A stretch of 64,000 nt of DNA. Source: Panonychus citri (Eukaryota > Arthropoda > Arachnida > Trombidiformes > Tetranychidae). This document shows, piece by piece, positions 35,701 to 48,064 of the stretch. Location: positions 1,984,001 through 2,048,000 of the forward strand of contig NW_026515539.1 of NCBI RefSeq assembly GCF_014898815.1. The letters are read 5' to 3'. Numbering within the stretch: the first letter of the stretch is position 1; the number at the start of each line of letters is the position of its first letter. The notes beneath the pieces are model-generated. The model was not told the origin of the DNA and made no database searches. It was given only the letters and a program-made list of their open reading frames with translations. The position numbers and the translations under genes are program-made.

Positions 35701-38700
35701 AAATAATATTTATCATCATGTCTACAAAATGTTTATCATTATTTTCAGTTCTTACTTTGGCTAGTGGACTCATCGTGACTTTGAATATCATTCAGAGATC
35801 ATCATCATACTTATCTTCATAATGATGTACAAATGATGATCATGTTTGAGAAAGGATTATCTTCAATGAGGGAAGATGATCATCGAAAATGTTTGAGAAA
35901 AGTTCTGATCCGTTGAAATTTCAATCTTTTCTTTTCATTCTAGTGAAAACTTTTCTTCATTCCCATTTATTGATTATTTTCTAGCAATTACAAATTATTA
36001 ACGTACTTATTTTCTAACGATAAAACATATTGATAATTAGAATCAATTTAAACCTAATTTCATCAAGTGATTCTGATCTTCACTCATTTTAATCTCAATT
36101 TTCAGGGCATTTCAACAACAAGAGACAGCAAAATGGGAACTTATTGAGTTAATTGTAATATTAAGTGGTAAATATTAAGAGTATAATCAATGAATATACA
36201 ACGATATTGGACCTTGAAATTCATCTCTTACAGAATTACTGAAGTGACCTTGTTATTGAAATATGACAATCGCCTAAGCTTTCATGACTTGAGTCTGTGG
36301 TCCGAATGCTTAAAGACAAAAAAGAAAGAGATTCAAAAAAGTTGTTGAAAACTTGATGAAACCATTTGACTGAAAAGCTTGTATTCAAATTAGATTAACA
36401 CTTTATCAAAATATTCAAGTGGTTAAAATTTGATAAGATTATTGCGATTAATATTGATGATTTTATGATCAATCAATGGTAACCAATTGGTATTAACAGT
36501 CATAAAATTAAATTCAATTGGTTCAACCACAATTTACCAATAATCTGATCAAAATCACAATCCAAGTAATCATATCAGCAACAAACTTTTGCAACAACAA
36601 CAATCAAACCTTCAACAATCAAATTAAAGTTTAAAGTCATCAATAAATTGAACAGTTTGAACATGGTAACAACAATCATAATTTTCATCATTATTATAAT
36701 TGTAATTTTGATAATTATTAATAATTTAAAGACATCGTCATTATTAAAAAAACTAATACTCAGTAATCATGATTAAAATCATTAAAATGATAATAATCAT
36801 GATGGTAAGTTATTGCAATGAGTTGGAAAAATGTTCATCTCAGTTGGTGATGAAAACTTTATTACATTTTGTTGTTGATATTGTTCAACCTTCATCGTTA
36901 AAAAAACAACACTAAAAACATTTTTGTCACCATCATGATAAACCAGCAATTGTCGTCAAGGGAGTTCATTTTATTATACAAAGGGTGGGGCTGCATCATA
37001 ATGATAACCATGATGGTGGAATGAGTTTCAGTGAATCCATCGCTATTTCCGAATTAAATTTTATTATATTCAGAATAAAAAAGGTGATGAAGATATCGAT
37101 GAAGATAATGGTGATGATGAAGATAAGTTGAATTGATGATATTATGTGAGACGTGCTGATGATGATGATGATGTGGAAGCTGTGATTTAAAAAAGAGGCT
37201 AAAATTTAGTCAATCGGATTAATACAAGGAGGAAGATTTTATGATTATTATTATATTTGACTGTTTAGGTTAACAGTGAAAAGGGATTGAGATGATGATG
37301 ATGATGAAGAGTAGGAGGTGGTGGAGGTTGTGAGGGTGAAGATGTTGGAAGAGAAGTGATAAAAAGAGATGAAGGAGTTAGAAGATTTATAAGAATGATG
37401 ATAATGATGATGACGATTACAATTGCTTCAATTGACATTACCTTTTACCCCATAAATCTGCCTCTTCATTTAATCTTCAAGCCTCTTATCATCCGAATCA
37501 TACTCAGCATCATCTTAATCTTCATCCTTTTTTTTGCATTTTACATCATCTACCTTCCCCCTGAATACTTTGATCAATGAAATTTATTTCGAATCCATTG
37601 TTATCAATATCTGTTTATCTGAATAAAAAAAGTTGCATGATGAGTTCGAGAAAGAGGAGGAGGAGGGACAAAATAGTTCTGATGATTATGAGAAAAAAAG
37701 TTCTGGTTCTAATTTCGATTCTGATTTATATTACCCTGTGTTCTGGACAGTTTATGATAAATCATTGGTTTTTGAATAAATTGTTTCCAACCTTTCAACT
37801 TGAATCTACGTTGAATTTAAATTACACAAAGAACTAAATTTACTTTTAATTTGATGATTAAATTTACATATTTACAATTTTCACTTGTACCTTTGGTATA
37901 TACAGGAAGATGAGAGAGAGAGAGAGAGAGAGGAAAAGAACCATTGAGAACAAACATTTTCTCGATTATCTTATTTGATGATCGAATTTTAAAAACTCAG
38001 AATTTCAATACCAAAAAATAAATTCTAAACTGGAATATGTATTATTTTGTATGTACATGGAAAAAGAAGCGAGAATAAATCACTGAGAATTCTTATTGTT
38101 CTGCAAGTTTTCTGGTAGAATTTTCGAAACCAGAGTAATAGTTACCATATGAGAGAAGAATAAAAAAGTTCTGAGGTTATCATGAAATCCATATGGAAAC
38201 CAAGTAACAACAATAACGATGTTAAAAATAGACCTTGAACTTCAATATGATAATAACTTTGACTGACCAAGTGAACTATAAAATCTCACTTGGTCAGTTT
38301 ATCATAATATTAAAATGAAAAGCCGCCTGATTATCATTATTATTACATTATCATGTTAATTTTGGTGATGAAGAATTGGATTAAGATTGAGTTTGCTCAA
38401 AATGAATCATAAATTATGTTCAGTCATGAACACAATCAAAATTAACAACAATTGAAAAAAGTTATTACATTAACATTAATTTAATAATAATGTAATATAA
38501 TTATGATAATAAATTATAATGAATGAAAAAAAAAGCCTTTTGATTATCTTGATGATAATTAAGGTTGGAAAGCTTTTAATTAAATGATAATCAGATGAAG
38601 ATTATGATTATTTGGTGATTAACATTTGCAAACTGATTCCCATGATTAACGCATGAAATATTAATTATTATGATGGAAAGTTGATCTTGCTCGTCTTATG

Positions 38701-41700
38701 GATGATATTTTAATAACCATTAGGATGATCATGATAGTTTTTATCATCATTTTTATGATTAGTTTATTGTTAATATTATGATTATCATGAAAAATTCAAT
38801 TCGATTCACAGTTGTCAAGACAATTTAATATAACTCATCATCTTAACCCCTTTGGATGTTAATGTTACCGATTGTGAAGAGACTGTGATGATTATTGTTC
38901 AGTGGGAGTTGATGGGAGGAAGAGGAGGAGAAGGAGGAAGATGAATTAATGAAAAGAGATGATGAGGATGAGGAAGAAAAGAGTTTTTTTCATCTTCCAT
39001 TATGTTCCAATGTTAATGATAATCATTATAATAAAATGAATTTCAAGATAACTTAAGTTTCGAAGGAGAAAAATAAATTAGTCATGAAGGTGGAGTTTTT
39101 TTTTCTCTCTCAAAGTATAATGAGAATATTAAAGTTGGGGTGGTGGATGAATAATTCTAAAAGAGGAGGATGATGATTATGAGAGTGAGAGAGGATGAGG
39201 AGGAGGTGGATGATGATTAGAGCGAAATAATAATAATAATAAAGAGGAAAAGGAAAAGGATTGTTTATCTCATTTGAATCATTTAATTTGTTATCAATTC
39301 TGTGATTGGATTTTTCATTTTCATCTAATTTATTCAACAATTTACATCTTCCATCATCAGTTTGCTTTTTACCCCTTTACATCCTCATCCTCATCCTCAT
39401 CTTCATCTCAAACCTTTCATAATATAAGGTTGACTATAAATCCAATTCCATTTCTATCTTAATCACAACAAAGGAAACTGATGATTTCCCTAAAAATGAT
39501 GAAGATGCTCAAGTTGAAATATCTTTTTCATCATCTTAGGAAAAGAGAAACTTTATTTTTAATTCATTATTTATTTATATGAATTCTCATCATGATAAAA
39601 ATGATGATGAAACTGATGAAGAAATAAATTATGTAGTTTTTTTGTGTTATCATTTTTTTCTTCCTCTGAGGATGATGATGATGATGATGATGATGAAAAA
39701 AAGAGAAGATGAAAATATATATTACAAAGGCAATCAAGCAAAAGAAAGAAAAAAAAGCAAAGGGTTTTGTCGTCTTCTCATCCATTGAGAAAAAATTTTC
39801 TTCTACTGAGATATTATTTCTTTTGCTCCAATTGATGAACTGATGATGAGATGATGCATAATGATGATGAGCCTCATCATCTTCCTCTTTCTCTCTTCCT
39901 GCATCATCTCTGTCTGTACATAAAGAGTTGCTTTATCATCTTCATCATCCATTCATGTCTTCAGGCATCACTCTAATAACCTTATTTCACTTTAACTGAA
40001 AGAAGAAAAAAAAACTTTTCTTTTCAGAATTGATTCTGAACTTTTCATTAGAAACTTTTTTCATTCAATTTGATTCCAATGTGATCATATCATTATGATA
40101 ATGGTAATGATTGTGATAATCGATATTATCTGCTGAACAATTTCACCTAATGGTGAAAATATCTAATCATAATCATAATAAAAGTTTCGCCATCATTATT
40201 ACCTTAGATGAAAATTATTATCGTTTTTATTACAGGTTAAGATTCAGTTTCTTTTTGCTCATTTCATGAGTTGGATTTTTCCTTTTCGCTTCGAGCATTA
40301 CAATCATTGATCACTTTCTCTCTCCCTCTATCATCATTATCATCTTCCTTATTTACTGTAGTGTAGTAAAAAACCTCATCATCTTGATCATCATACAAAG
40401 TCATTTTTCATTCAAACCTTTTGCTCCTCATCTTTTTTACAATAACTACATGAGCAGCAACATGATGATGATTAGAATGATAGAAATGAGGATGAAAAAA
40501 AGATAGATCACTTTCATCATTTGACGAGTCATCCCCATCATCATCATTAATCAAGAGCAGCCTTCATCCACCCACCCCACCCTTTACCAACCACCATCAC
40601 CACTACAATCGCCTCCTCCTCCTCCTACCACTCTTACCCCTCTCGCCCCTTCATAAGTAATCAGTTTACTCTGATTTTTTCCTCTTCTCACCAATGTTAA
40701 CATAACAAACCCCATTCAGTTTCATCCTCATCCTCATCTTCATCATCTTGTTTTGTTGAAATTTAAAAATTTTACAAAAGCACAAAGATAATTTTAAAAG
40801 ATATGCAAATGGATTCAAATTTCTTGAGGCTGATGATCAAGAAGATAATGATGATGAGCAGAGGAAAAGAAGATGAGAAAAAAAAACTTTCTCTTCTCAT
40901 TTTCCATCTTCATCCTTTGATCTGTTATTTTTGATGATCAAGAGAAAGATGAAGATAAAGATGATAAGTGATGCACGCACCTTACAACTGATTTTTTTCT
41001 CAAAATTAATGATGAAAATTTGTTTTGGTAACAATTTACTTCCATCATCTTCTATTAGTTTCTATTGGTAACCTTCATATTCATAATAATAATCATCATT
41101 ATGATTATTACTCTTGAAGAAAAAAGTAAGAGAGAAAAAAATTCTCCCTAAAAAGAAGGAAAAAAAACTTTTCCTGTTATTATTTTCCTTTCATTCTCAT
41201 AATAATAATAATCTTCATCTTCCTCATCATCATCATCATAACAATAATAATAATAAATGATAATAATAAGTTACCTTTACGAACGAAAATGTTTATAATC
41301 AACTTTTTCCTCCTTTTCTGTAGTTATGTTATTACTTTGAGAGATAAATAATAACAGTGGATGATGATGATGATTGTATATAATTTCATCATCTCCACCG
41401 CTCCCCCACCTCCTCCACCTCATCATCATCATATTATTATTATGTTTTTTCCTGATAACGTAAATAATAATAGGATAACCTCCCATTTAGTGCTAATATT
41501 TTGAAAGGGAACCTGGAAAAAGGTAAAACCATTGATTCAAAATGGAAGATGAAAAATTTTCTCTCTCATTTTAATTTATCATCTTTCAAATTCATATTAT
41601 TATCTTTCTAATCATTAGACTAACAATCATCAGAATTCAAGGTAAATCATTACATTGGTTTGATTGAGAAGGAAATTATAAGAGAAAAGAAAGATTCTTT

Positions 41701-42783
41701 TTAAAAATTGTTCTTTTTTTCTCCATCATTTTGAAAAGAGAAACTTATCTTCTCAACTCTTTTTTTCTCTTTGAGTTTATCCCCTTTTCTAATCTTCATC
41801 CTGCGCGATCATCAATTCACTTGAAAACCGATTTCTTCTCACAGAGAATGAGCAAAGTTCAGATTACAATTCGCCATTTCCTCTTCCTTTTTGTCTTCAA
41901 CCAGAGAAAAGAAACAAAACCAAAACCCAAAAAGAAAAGAAAAACTTGAAATTCGCTTGTTGTGATTACCATCATCGAATATCATCTTCTTCATCATCCA
42001 AAATAACAGAAGAAATAATTAAGTATCATAAAAATTCTGGAACAAAATAATAATCTCCTAAGTCTCTCTTCCATCCTTCACCCGCTCCCTCACTTCTCTC
42101 TCATCCTTATTATTACTTCTTCTATTATTATAAGCGATTATTATTATTATTACTTTTCTTTTTTTCCTCTCGCTGTTTTCTTTCCCTTTGTACCAGTCTT
42201 GCCCTCTCTCTCTCTCTCTCTCTCTATCATCATTATCATCTGCAATCAATTGTAATAATAATAAAAATAATAATAATCATTATCATCGTAATAATAGTAA
42301 TCATCAATTTCGTTCTCAATGTTATTTTCCTTATGCACTTAGAGCGCGTTCCCCATATTCTGGCTTAACTTTTTTCGCTCTTTCTTTTCTTCTCTGTCGA
42401 CATTTGTCGCATTTTCTATTTGTTTCTTATTTTTTTCTTCTCTTTCCCATTTTCTCTTTCTTTCCTTTCTTTTTCCCTCTCTCTTTCTATTTTCTTTCTT
42501 TTCTTTTAACTTTATCCTCTTCTCTATCTTCACCTTCATCTTCTTCTTCTTCTCTCTATCTCCTTCCAACAGCATGGTTAACATCATCATCTCATAATTA
42601 TCATAATTTTCTGTGTCTTGGTGATATAATTTATTTTAATTTTTCTCTTTCCTTTCAAACCAAAAGCTTTTTCTCAGCCCTGATTATAATTTATTCAACT
42701 TAAAAGCCTCCTTTCCCTTATTATTATTATTTTTCATCATCTTCCTCCTCATCATCCTCCCTATCTTCATCTCTCTCTCCATG
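31078..42783. other. long gene-free interval upstream of the POU6 gene
   Basis: About 11.7 kb without a supportable gene. Content is AT-rich DNA with many (ATG/CAT)n, (CATCCT)n and (AG)n runs, for example (AG)19 at 32689-32726 and AG runs at 37913-37933 and CT at 42204-42225. Open frames such as 37356-37837, 39579-39788 and 42188-42703 follow these repeats. A 13-bp perfect hairpin is at 38262-38298. As the upstream neighbour is a developmental transcription factor gene, this interval is a likely home for its enhancers, but that is inference only. Confidence 0.5.
38262..38298. other. perfect 13-bp hairpin
   Basis: ACTGACCAAGTGA (38262-38274) pairs with TCACTTGGTCAGT (38286-38298) across an 11-base loop. 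Flanking ATGATAA / TTATCAT can extend the stem after an 8-base bulge on the 5' side. The bulge makes a canonical microRNA precursor unlikely. Function is unknown. Confidence 0.6.
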
Positions 42784-42931
42784 CTATTATTATTATTATT
42801 ATTATAACTATTACTATAGTTATATTATTATTATGATGATGATAGCTAAACCTTAGCTATTATTAATATTATTATTACTATCATCACCATTATTATTATT
42901 ATTATTACTTTTATTATTATTATTATATTAC
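42784..42931. repeat. (TTA)n / (ATT)n-rich tract just before the POU6 start codon
   Basis: Several blocks of TTA/ATT repeats, broken by a short stretch with GATGATGATAGC, end seven bases before the ATG at 42938. They probably form part of the 5' untranslated region. Confidence 0.8.
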
Positions 42932-42937
42932 TTTACA

Positions 42938-45521
42938 ATGACAACCTTCATTCAAACCTCTCACGGATCATACATAACACAACAACAACAACAACAAGCA
43001 ACATCTCCTCCTAACCTTGTGAATACACTTTCATCTTGTTCATCATCAATTAATCCACAAGCCATTTACACCTCATCTTCATCGCCATCATCTTCAATCG
43101 TATCTGGATCATCAGCTACATTATCATCTTTACCTTTAGTATCTACATCACCATCCTCATCATCTCTAACTGATTTATCTGCACCAATATCATCCAATAG
43201 TAATAATACTACACTTTTAACCTCATCTTCTGGAGTTTCTTCGGTTTCACATCTTCAGTCTCACCAACAACAACAACAACAACTTTCACTTGCATCTTCT
43301 ATTTCTGTTTCTGGTTCTTCCGTTGCCTCTGGTGTTGCTGGTGGTTCTTTTTCATCTTCATCTGAATCTCAGCTGATTCATACAACACAATCTTTCGGAT
43401 CAAGTGCAACTACGCTTATATCAAGTCAAGGAGGTTCTTTGGTTTTGTCTCCACGAAATGTTCCTGGTTTATCTTCTTACTCTACAGCTAATCAAACAAC
43501 AATCATGTTACCTTTACAAGGAAATGGAAATACCAACAATGGAACGGGATCTGTGAATGATCATCTAATTGGAAATCAAATTTTATCTTCTATCCCATCA
43601 TCTCAACAAATTGTTAGTCCAATGGTTCCTCTTTTATTAACCAATGGTCAATTTATTTCCACTGGTATACCATCACAAGGAGCTTTTTCCTTACCTCAAT
43701 CAAATTCAACCAGTTCTTCAGTGACACAATCAACAACAACATCAAGTCAACAATCTCACCCACAGTCACAACAATACCAATTTGGTAATTTTATTGGTAC
43801 AAGTTTGGCTACATCTTTACCTAACAATGGATCGACACAATTTGTTACCAATGGATCTGGCCAAATATTTGCAATAAGTCCATCGATAATTAACAATCTT
43901 AATCAACAGCAATCATCAGCCATTAATTCACTACAAACCCATCAATCATCTTCAGCATTTATTCAAGTGGTCACTCCAAATGGAATCGCTTTAGTGCCAG
44001 CCAATCAAATCATTTCTGATCAACCATTAATGTCAACAATCAGTACTAATCAAATGGATAATAGCTCAATACACCAGCAACAACAACAATTACTTCAACA
44101 ACACCAACAACAGACTCACCATAATAGTAATTCTGGTTTACCAGAAAGGGAAAGAACCAATAAACGTGGAAACCAGAAAAATTTTTACTCAAGGACTGAA
44201 GGCAGTGGTGGTCATAGTGGACCAAGTCATAGCCGAATGTTGAAAAAGTCCGCCTTGGCTCAAGCACAGTTACAGCAATTACAACAACAGCAAATGAATC
44301 AAGCAATACAAGTATCACTTTCATCTAGTGTATCAACTTCATCTACATCAACATCAACAACAAACACTAAAAATTCTGGTCGAATTGTTAATTCATCTAA
44401 TCATGCTTTTGCCCCATCGTCTTTATCCTCTTTAACTTGTTATAATCGTTCAACTGATGTAAAAAAAATAACAATGAATAATAATAACAATTCTAGTAGT
44501 ACAAATTGTTCAACCCAACAAGCCATGTATTTGGGTAATCAGACCAATACAATACCCAATTCAGTTGAATCGCAAACACCATCGCCTCCTCTATCAACAG
44601 CAAGCTCTATGGAACCAGAATCAAATCAAGCAACTGTAGCTCGTAAGTATAATCTAGATAAACAATGCGACAACAATTTAGACGATTGTTGTCTACGATA
44701 CCAATCAATATCCTCAATTATCCTTGGATTATAATTTTTTGTATATTGATTATTGATTTCAATGTCTTTCCAACCATATTTTTCATCAGAAACGATAAAC
44801 AATGGGGATGTTGCGGTTGTAGATGGTGTTAATTTGGAAGAAGTTAAAGAATTCGCTCGACAATTTAAATTACGTAGATTAAGTCTCGGATTAACACAAA
44901 CTCAAGTTGGTCAAGCTTTATCAGCAACAGCAGGACCTTCATACAGTCAAAGTGCAATTTGCAGGTAAGATTTGTAATGGAGAAATGCAAATTTGGGTAA
45001 AACAATAATCCAAACAATAAATTTCATCTTCTAATGGATAACTTTTTATGTTTGATTTCAGGTTCGAAAAGCTTGATATTACTCCAAAAAGCGCATCGAA
45101 GATCAAACCAGTTCTAGAAAAGTGGATGCACGATCTTGAGATTCGATGCCGACAAGGAAACACCGATCCAGCGAGTTTCACTGGTAATCCTAATTCAAAG
45201 AAAAGAAAGAGACGAACATCTTTCTCGCCCTCGGCATTGGAAGTACTGAACATTTTCTTCGAGAAAAACACTCACCCTTCAAGTAGTGAGATGACAGAAT
45301 TAGCCGATAAATTAAAATACGATCGGGAAGTAGTTCGAGTTTGGTTTTGTAATAAACGACAAGTTCTTCGTAATAATGTAAAAAAATCAGACCCTCCCTT
45401 GTCATTATTAACATTAACATCTCGAGCTGCTAAGGCGAAATCATCGGGAACTGTAACTACCGGAACATCAACAAATACCAACAATGGTTCAAATCCAAGT
45501 AACAATAATTCATTCAATTAG
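42938..45521 (+). CDS. pdm3: POU class 6 homeodomain transcription factor
   Basis: Three exons (42938-44642, 44790-44964, 45062-45521) join with phases 1 and 2 to give 779 residues. The first 570 residues are a low-complexity Ser/Gln/Thr/Asn-rich activation-type region with poly-Gln runs. The POU-specific domain (about 583-657) contains RRLSLGLTQTQVGQAL and SQSAICRFEKLDITPKSA, which are diagnostic of class 6 (POU6F1/2, Drosophila pdm3). The homeodomain (about 673-731) has KKRKRRTSF and recognition helix VRVWFCNKRQ. Intron 2 splits the POU-specific domain within the Arg of AICR-FEK, as the protein alignment demands. pdm3 relatives control neuron identity and axon targeting. The homeodomain reads NKRQ where many family members have NRRQ. 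Alternative 5' exons are possible. Confidence 0.95.
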
Positions 45522-45767
45522 ATTAATCTAATGCTTTTTAATTTTAACTATTTTTTTTCTCGTTCCAATTGATCTCATTCAATTTTAACTATTCTGACTA
45601 CTATGTATTCATCTTATTATTTTACATTTAACAACCGCAAGTGTCACAATTTACATGTACAACTTTTCATCAAACAAATTCTCAACACCCAATATTTCAT
45701 CATCTCATCAACAAGGATTATCAAATAATCCACTACCATAAATATATTATATGTACAGTATAATTTA
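45522..45767. other. 3' flank of POU6 gene
   Basis: AT-rich sequence after the stop codon, presumably 3' untranslated region. No clear AATAAA signal was found. It ends at the breakpoint of the duplicated CDC27 fragment. Confidence 0.5.
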
Positions 45768-46052
45768 AGCACCAAGTTTAACCAGATTTTCAAACGATGA
45801 CCACAGAAAAGGATTGAATTTTAAACTTTTTAGATAATAGTCGACAGCCTTTTCGTATCGTTCCGTTTTACTACAAATTAAAGCCAACATTTGAGCTGCG
45901 AATGCGGCACTTTTACCAAATTCTTGTATAATGTCTTCTGACAAAGGACAAATTCTCCGAACAGTTAAATTTACCCAATAAAACCTCTTCGGTTTCACCA
46001 TATTTTTAAGATCACAGCAACATCGGGCCAGTAATAAACGACATTCAGATGA
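45768..46052 (-). pseudogene. CDC27 exon 3 fragment (duplicate)
   Basis: This copies CDC27 exon 3 positions 27821-28123. The first 174 bp (45768-45941) look identical to the source. The remainder has a net 17-bp loss and a 1-bp loss in a T run, which together keep a frame open but replace about 25 residues with out-of-frame sequence. A stop follows directly at the left breakpoint. It lacks the rest of CDC27, including all the C-terminal TPRs, so it cannot make an APC3 subunit. Confidence 0.9.
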
Positions 46053-46433
46053 CCAAATAAATGATAATGAAAAGAAACGAAAAAGACAAATGAAAATTGA
46101 CAAGACTCAAGATATTGTTCGTCAGCTCAACTTTTACACTTGATTTTTTTCGACTTACGATTCGCGACTTTTTTAGTAAAAAGATTCAATTTAATGAATC
46201 AACAATTAATTCAACATTCTAATGACGGCTAACACCTTTAAGACATAGAACGTACAAATTTAGCAATGAAATTCAAACTATTCGCGAAAGACGGGGTTGA
46301 TTTACTATCGACGCTTAATATTCATTGTGTGGCAATTTGATTGTCTCAGGTTCTCCGCACCTTTTTCCGTCAATAGTGACCTTTGATGGCACAGTTAATT
46401 AAACAATTGCGTTAATGTATCGCCAATCTCTCT
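46053..46433. other. unduplicated filler between the two duplicated blocks
   Basis: This 380-bp stretch has no match that I can see in the CDC27-ARL14EP source interval, where about 1.3 kb separates the same two landmarks. No gene was seen. Confidence 0.5.
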
Positions 46434-46552
46434 CCTCTGGTTCTCAGGAACAAATAGTAACCAGTTTATTCAATAGTAGAAAAATTTTCTTTTGGAATTT
46501 CAATTCATATTTGGTTTTTAGAACTTTTTTTGGTTAGTGTTTCTTTTTCTTT

Positions 46553-46975
46553 TCAATCCTTATTGAAAAAATTCTTTTTGATACTTGAGTATTCGGTAGA
46601 ATCAATTGATTCGGTTGCTGCTTGAACATAACACCAAGTGCGACCTGCTCGACATCCTCCTCCACATTTTGGTGATTTACACTTGGGACAATTGAAATGA
46701 CAACCAGGACAAACAACAGAGAGACAATCACATAGATCACGTCCTGACTCAATGTGAACACCTTTCTCATCGTAAACAGCTTTAGATGAATGGACAGGGT
46801 TGAATGTTGATGTTGTTCCTTCTAATCGACGTTTTCGTCTTTCACGACGACTGTTCTCAGGCTGAAAATCTTCCATAAATCGACTTCTTCCAAGCTCTAA
46901 TTCTCTTAAAATTCTATCACCAGCATTAGATGAATTACCAGCACTATTGACTGGACTGGTTCCATGAGAAGGCAT
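46553..46975 (-). CDS. Arl14ep: ARL14EP-like protein, copy 2
   Basis: A 140-residue frame from ATG 46975 to TGA 46553, nearly identical to 29640-30062. I count three base differences: one silent, and two changing VL to FF near the C-terminus (IKKNVLNKD versus IKKNFFNKD). All cysteines of the zinc-binding cluster and the GRDLCDCL motif are kept. A 9-bp in-frame loss lies just upstream of the ATG. Flanking noncoding DNA is also duplicated but has diverged more, with several indels. It lies about 1.1 kb from the BAP1 start, in divergent orientation. It is probably a working second copy; expression is unknown. Confidence 0.8.
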   Translation of the reverse strand: MPSHGTSPVNSAGNSSNAGDRILRELELGRSRFMEDFQPENSRRERRKRRLEGTTSTFNPVHSSKAVYDEKGVHIESGRDLCDCLSVVCPGCHFNCPKCKSPKCGGGCRAGRTWCYVQAATESIDSTEYSSIKKNFFNKD

Positions 46976-48064
46976 ATTTATACGCTTCTTTGGTAATCCT
47001 TGGCTCAACAATCAACCAATTCTTGTGGTTTTCCAAACAGACTAAACAAAAGCCATTTAATCAAAGCCCAAATTAAAAAGAGAATAATAAAACAGCAATA
47101 AAGAAACAAATTACAACAATTGATGGAAAAAATTACCAACAAGTTAACTGAAATTAAAATTAAAAAATTACAAACAACCACTACCAGTTAACTGATTCGT
47201 TGCTAGATAGCGCTGATTAAAAGCAACAATTTACCTTCCAGTTAATCTCTTCATGGTCCTTTTGGTTGACCATCTTCATCATCACCTTCATCTTTCAACA
47301 ATTCGGGGATAAAATAGCTCAAAATTAATACGTTATTCAATAACAATCAATGATACCAATTGTTTTTCACTCCATCGAAATGAATCATTTCAAATGATAA
47401 ACATTCAGTTCTGTGATGTGAACTCCATCTAGCGACCAATAGACTAACTCATCATATAATCAATTTTTCGTATTAATGTGTTTAAACAATTTGTTTATTA
47501 TTGTTTATCATTCATTCATTGATTTATTCAAGTTCTAGTTCATCATGATATTGAACTCAATTCAGAGTTATCATAATCATACTAATCTCGATCGATTAGT
47601 ATTTATATCATATGACTACATCGATCAATTCAATATTGAATTGTCATGTTATATTCATATCATTTAATCAATGATTGATTTATTATTAACTCAGTTATTA
47701 ATCATTGTCATCAATCTGATGTTGGTAATCAATCTGTTGAATCCATCTTGATACTCTCGATATTCATGTATTTGTTCTAATTTTTCTCATTGGTTAAACA
47801 ATTTGTTTACTTTGTTTAATTTCATTATTTTATTAATTCAAGTTTATTTTCATATCAATTCGATTAGATTTGGTTGAATGGTGAATATTTGATCATCTCG
47901 AAAGATTCGATTGCTCTGTTACACCAAACGATGAAGCGTTTGTTTGATCAGTTCTATTGACGAGAACATAATTTGCTCATTTTCATCCTTTTGTTGGTAA
48001 ACTGTTGAAATCGGTCTTTCTAATCATGTTACTTTGTTTTGATCTTTAGTGTTGAATAATTGTT
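46976..48064. other. divergent intergenic region between ARL14EP-like copy 2 and BAP1
   Basis: The left part (to about 47450, and 47785-47832) is duplicated from 30063-30566. In between, TTAAACAATTTGTTTA occurs twice (47482-47497 and 47794-47809), bracketing about 312 bp absent from the source locus. The right end is presumably the BAP1 promoter. Confidence 0.6.

Noticed and set aside
42188..42703. 171-codon plus-strand frame upstream of the POU6 gene
   Set aside because: It starts in a (CT)n run and is built of TTTC/TCTT sequence. It is more likely leader DNA than a protein gene.
42784..42931. CRISPR-like regular repeats
   Set aside because: These are simple trinucleotide repeats with no spacers, and the genome is eukaryotic.
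44046..44324. Antisense frame inside POU6 exon 1
   Set aside because: It is a shadow of the CAA/CAG-rich coding strand.
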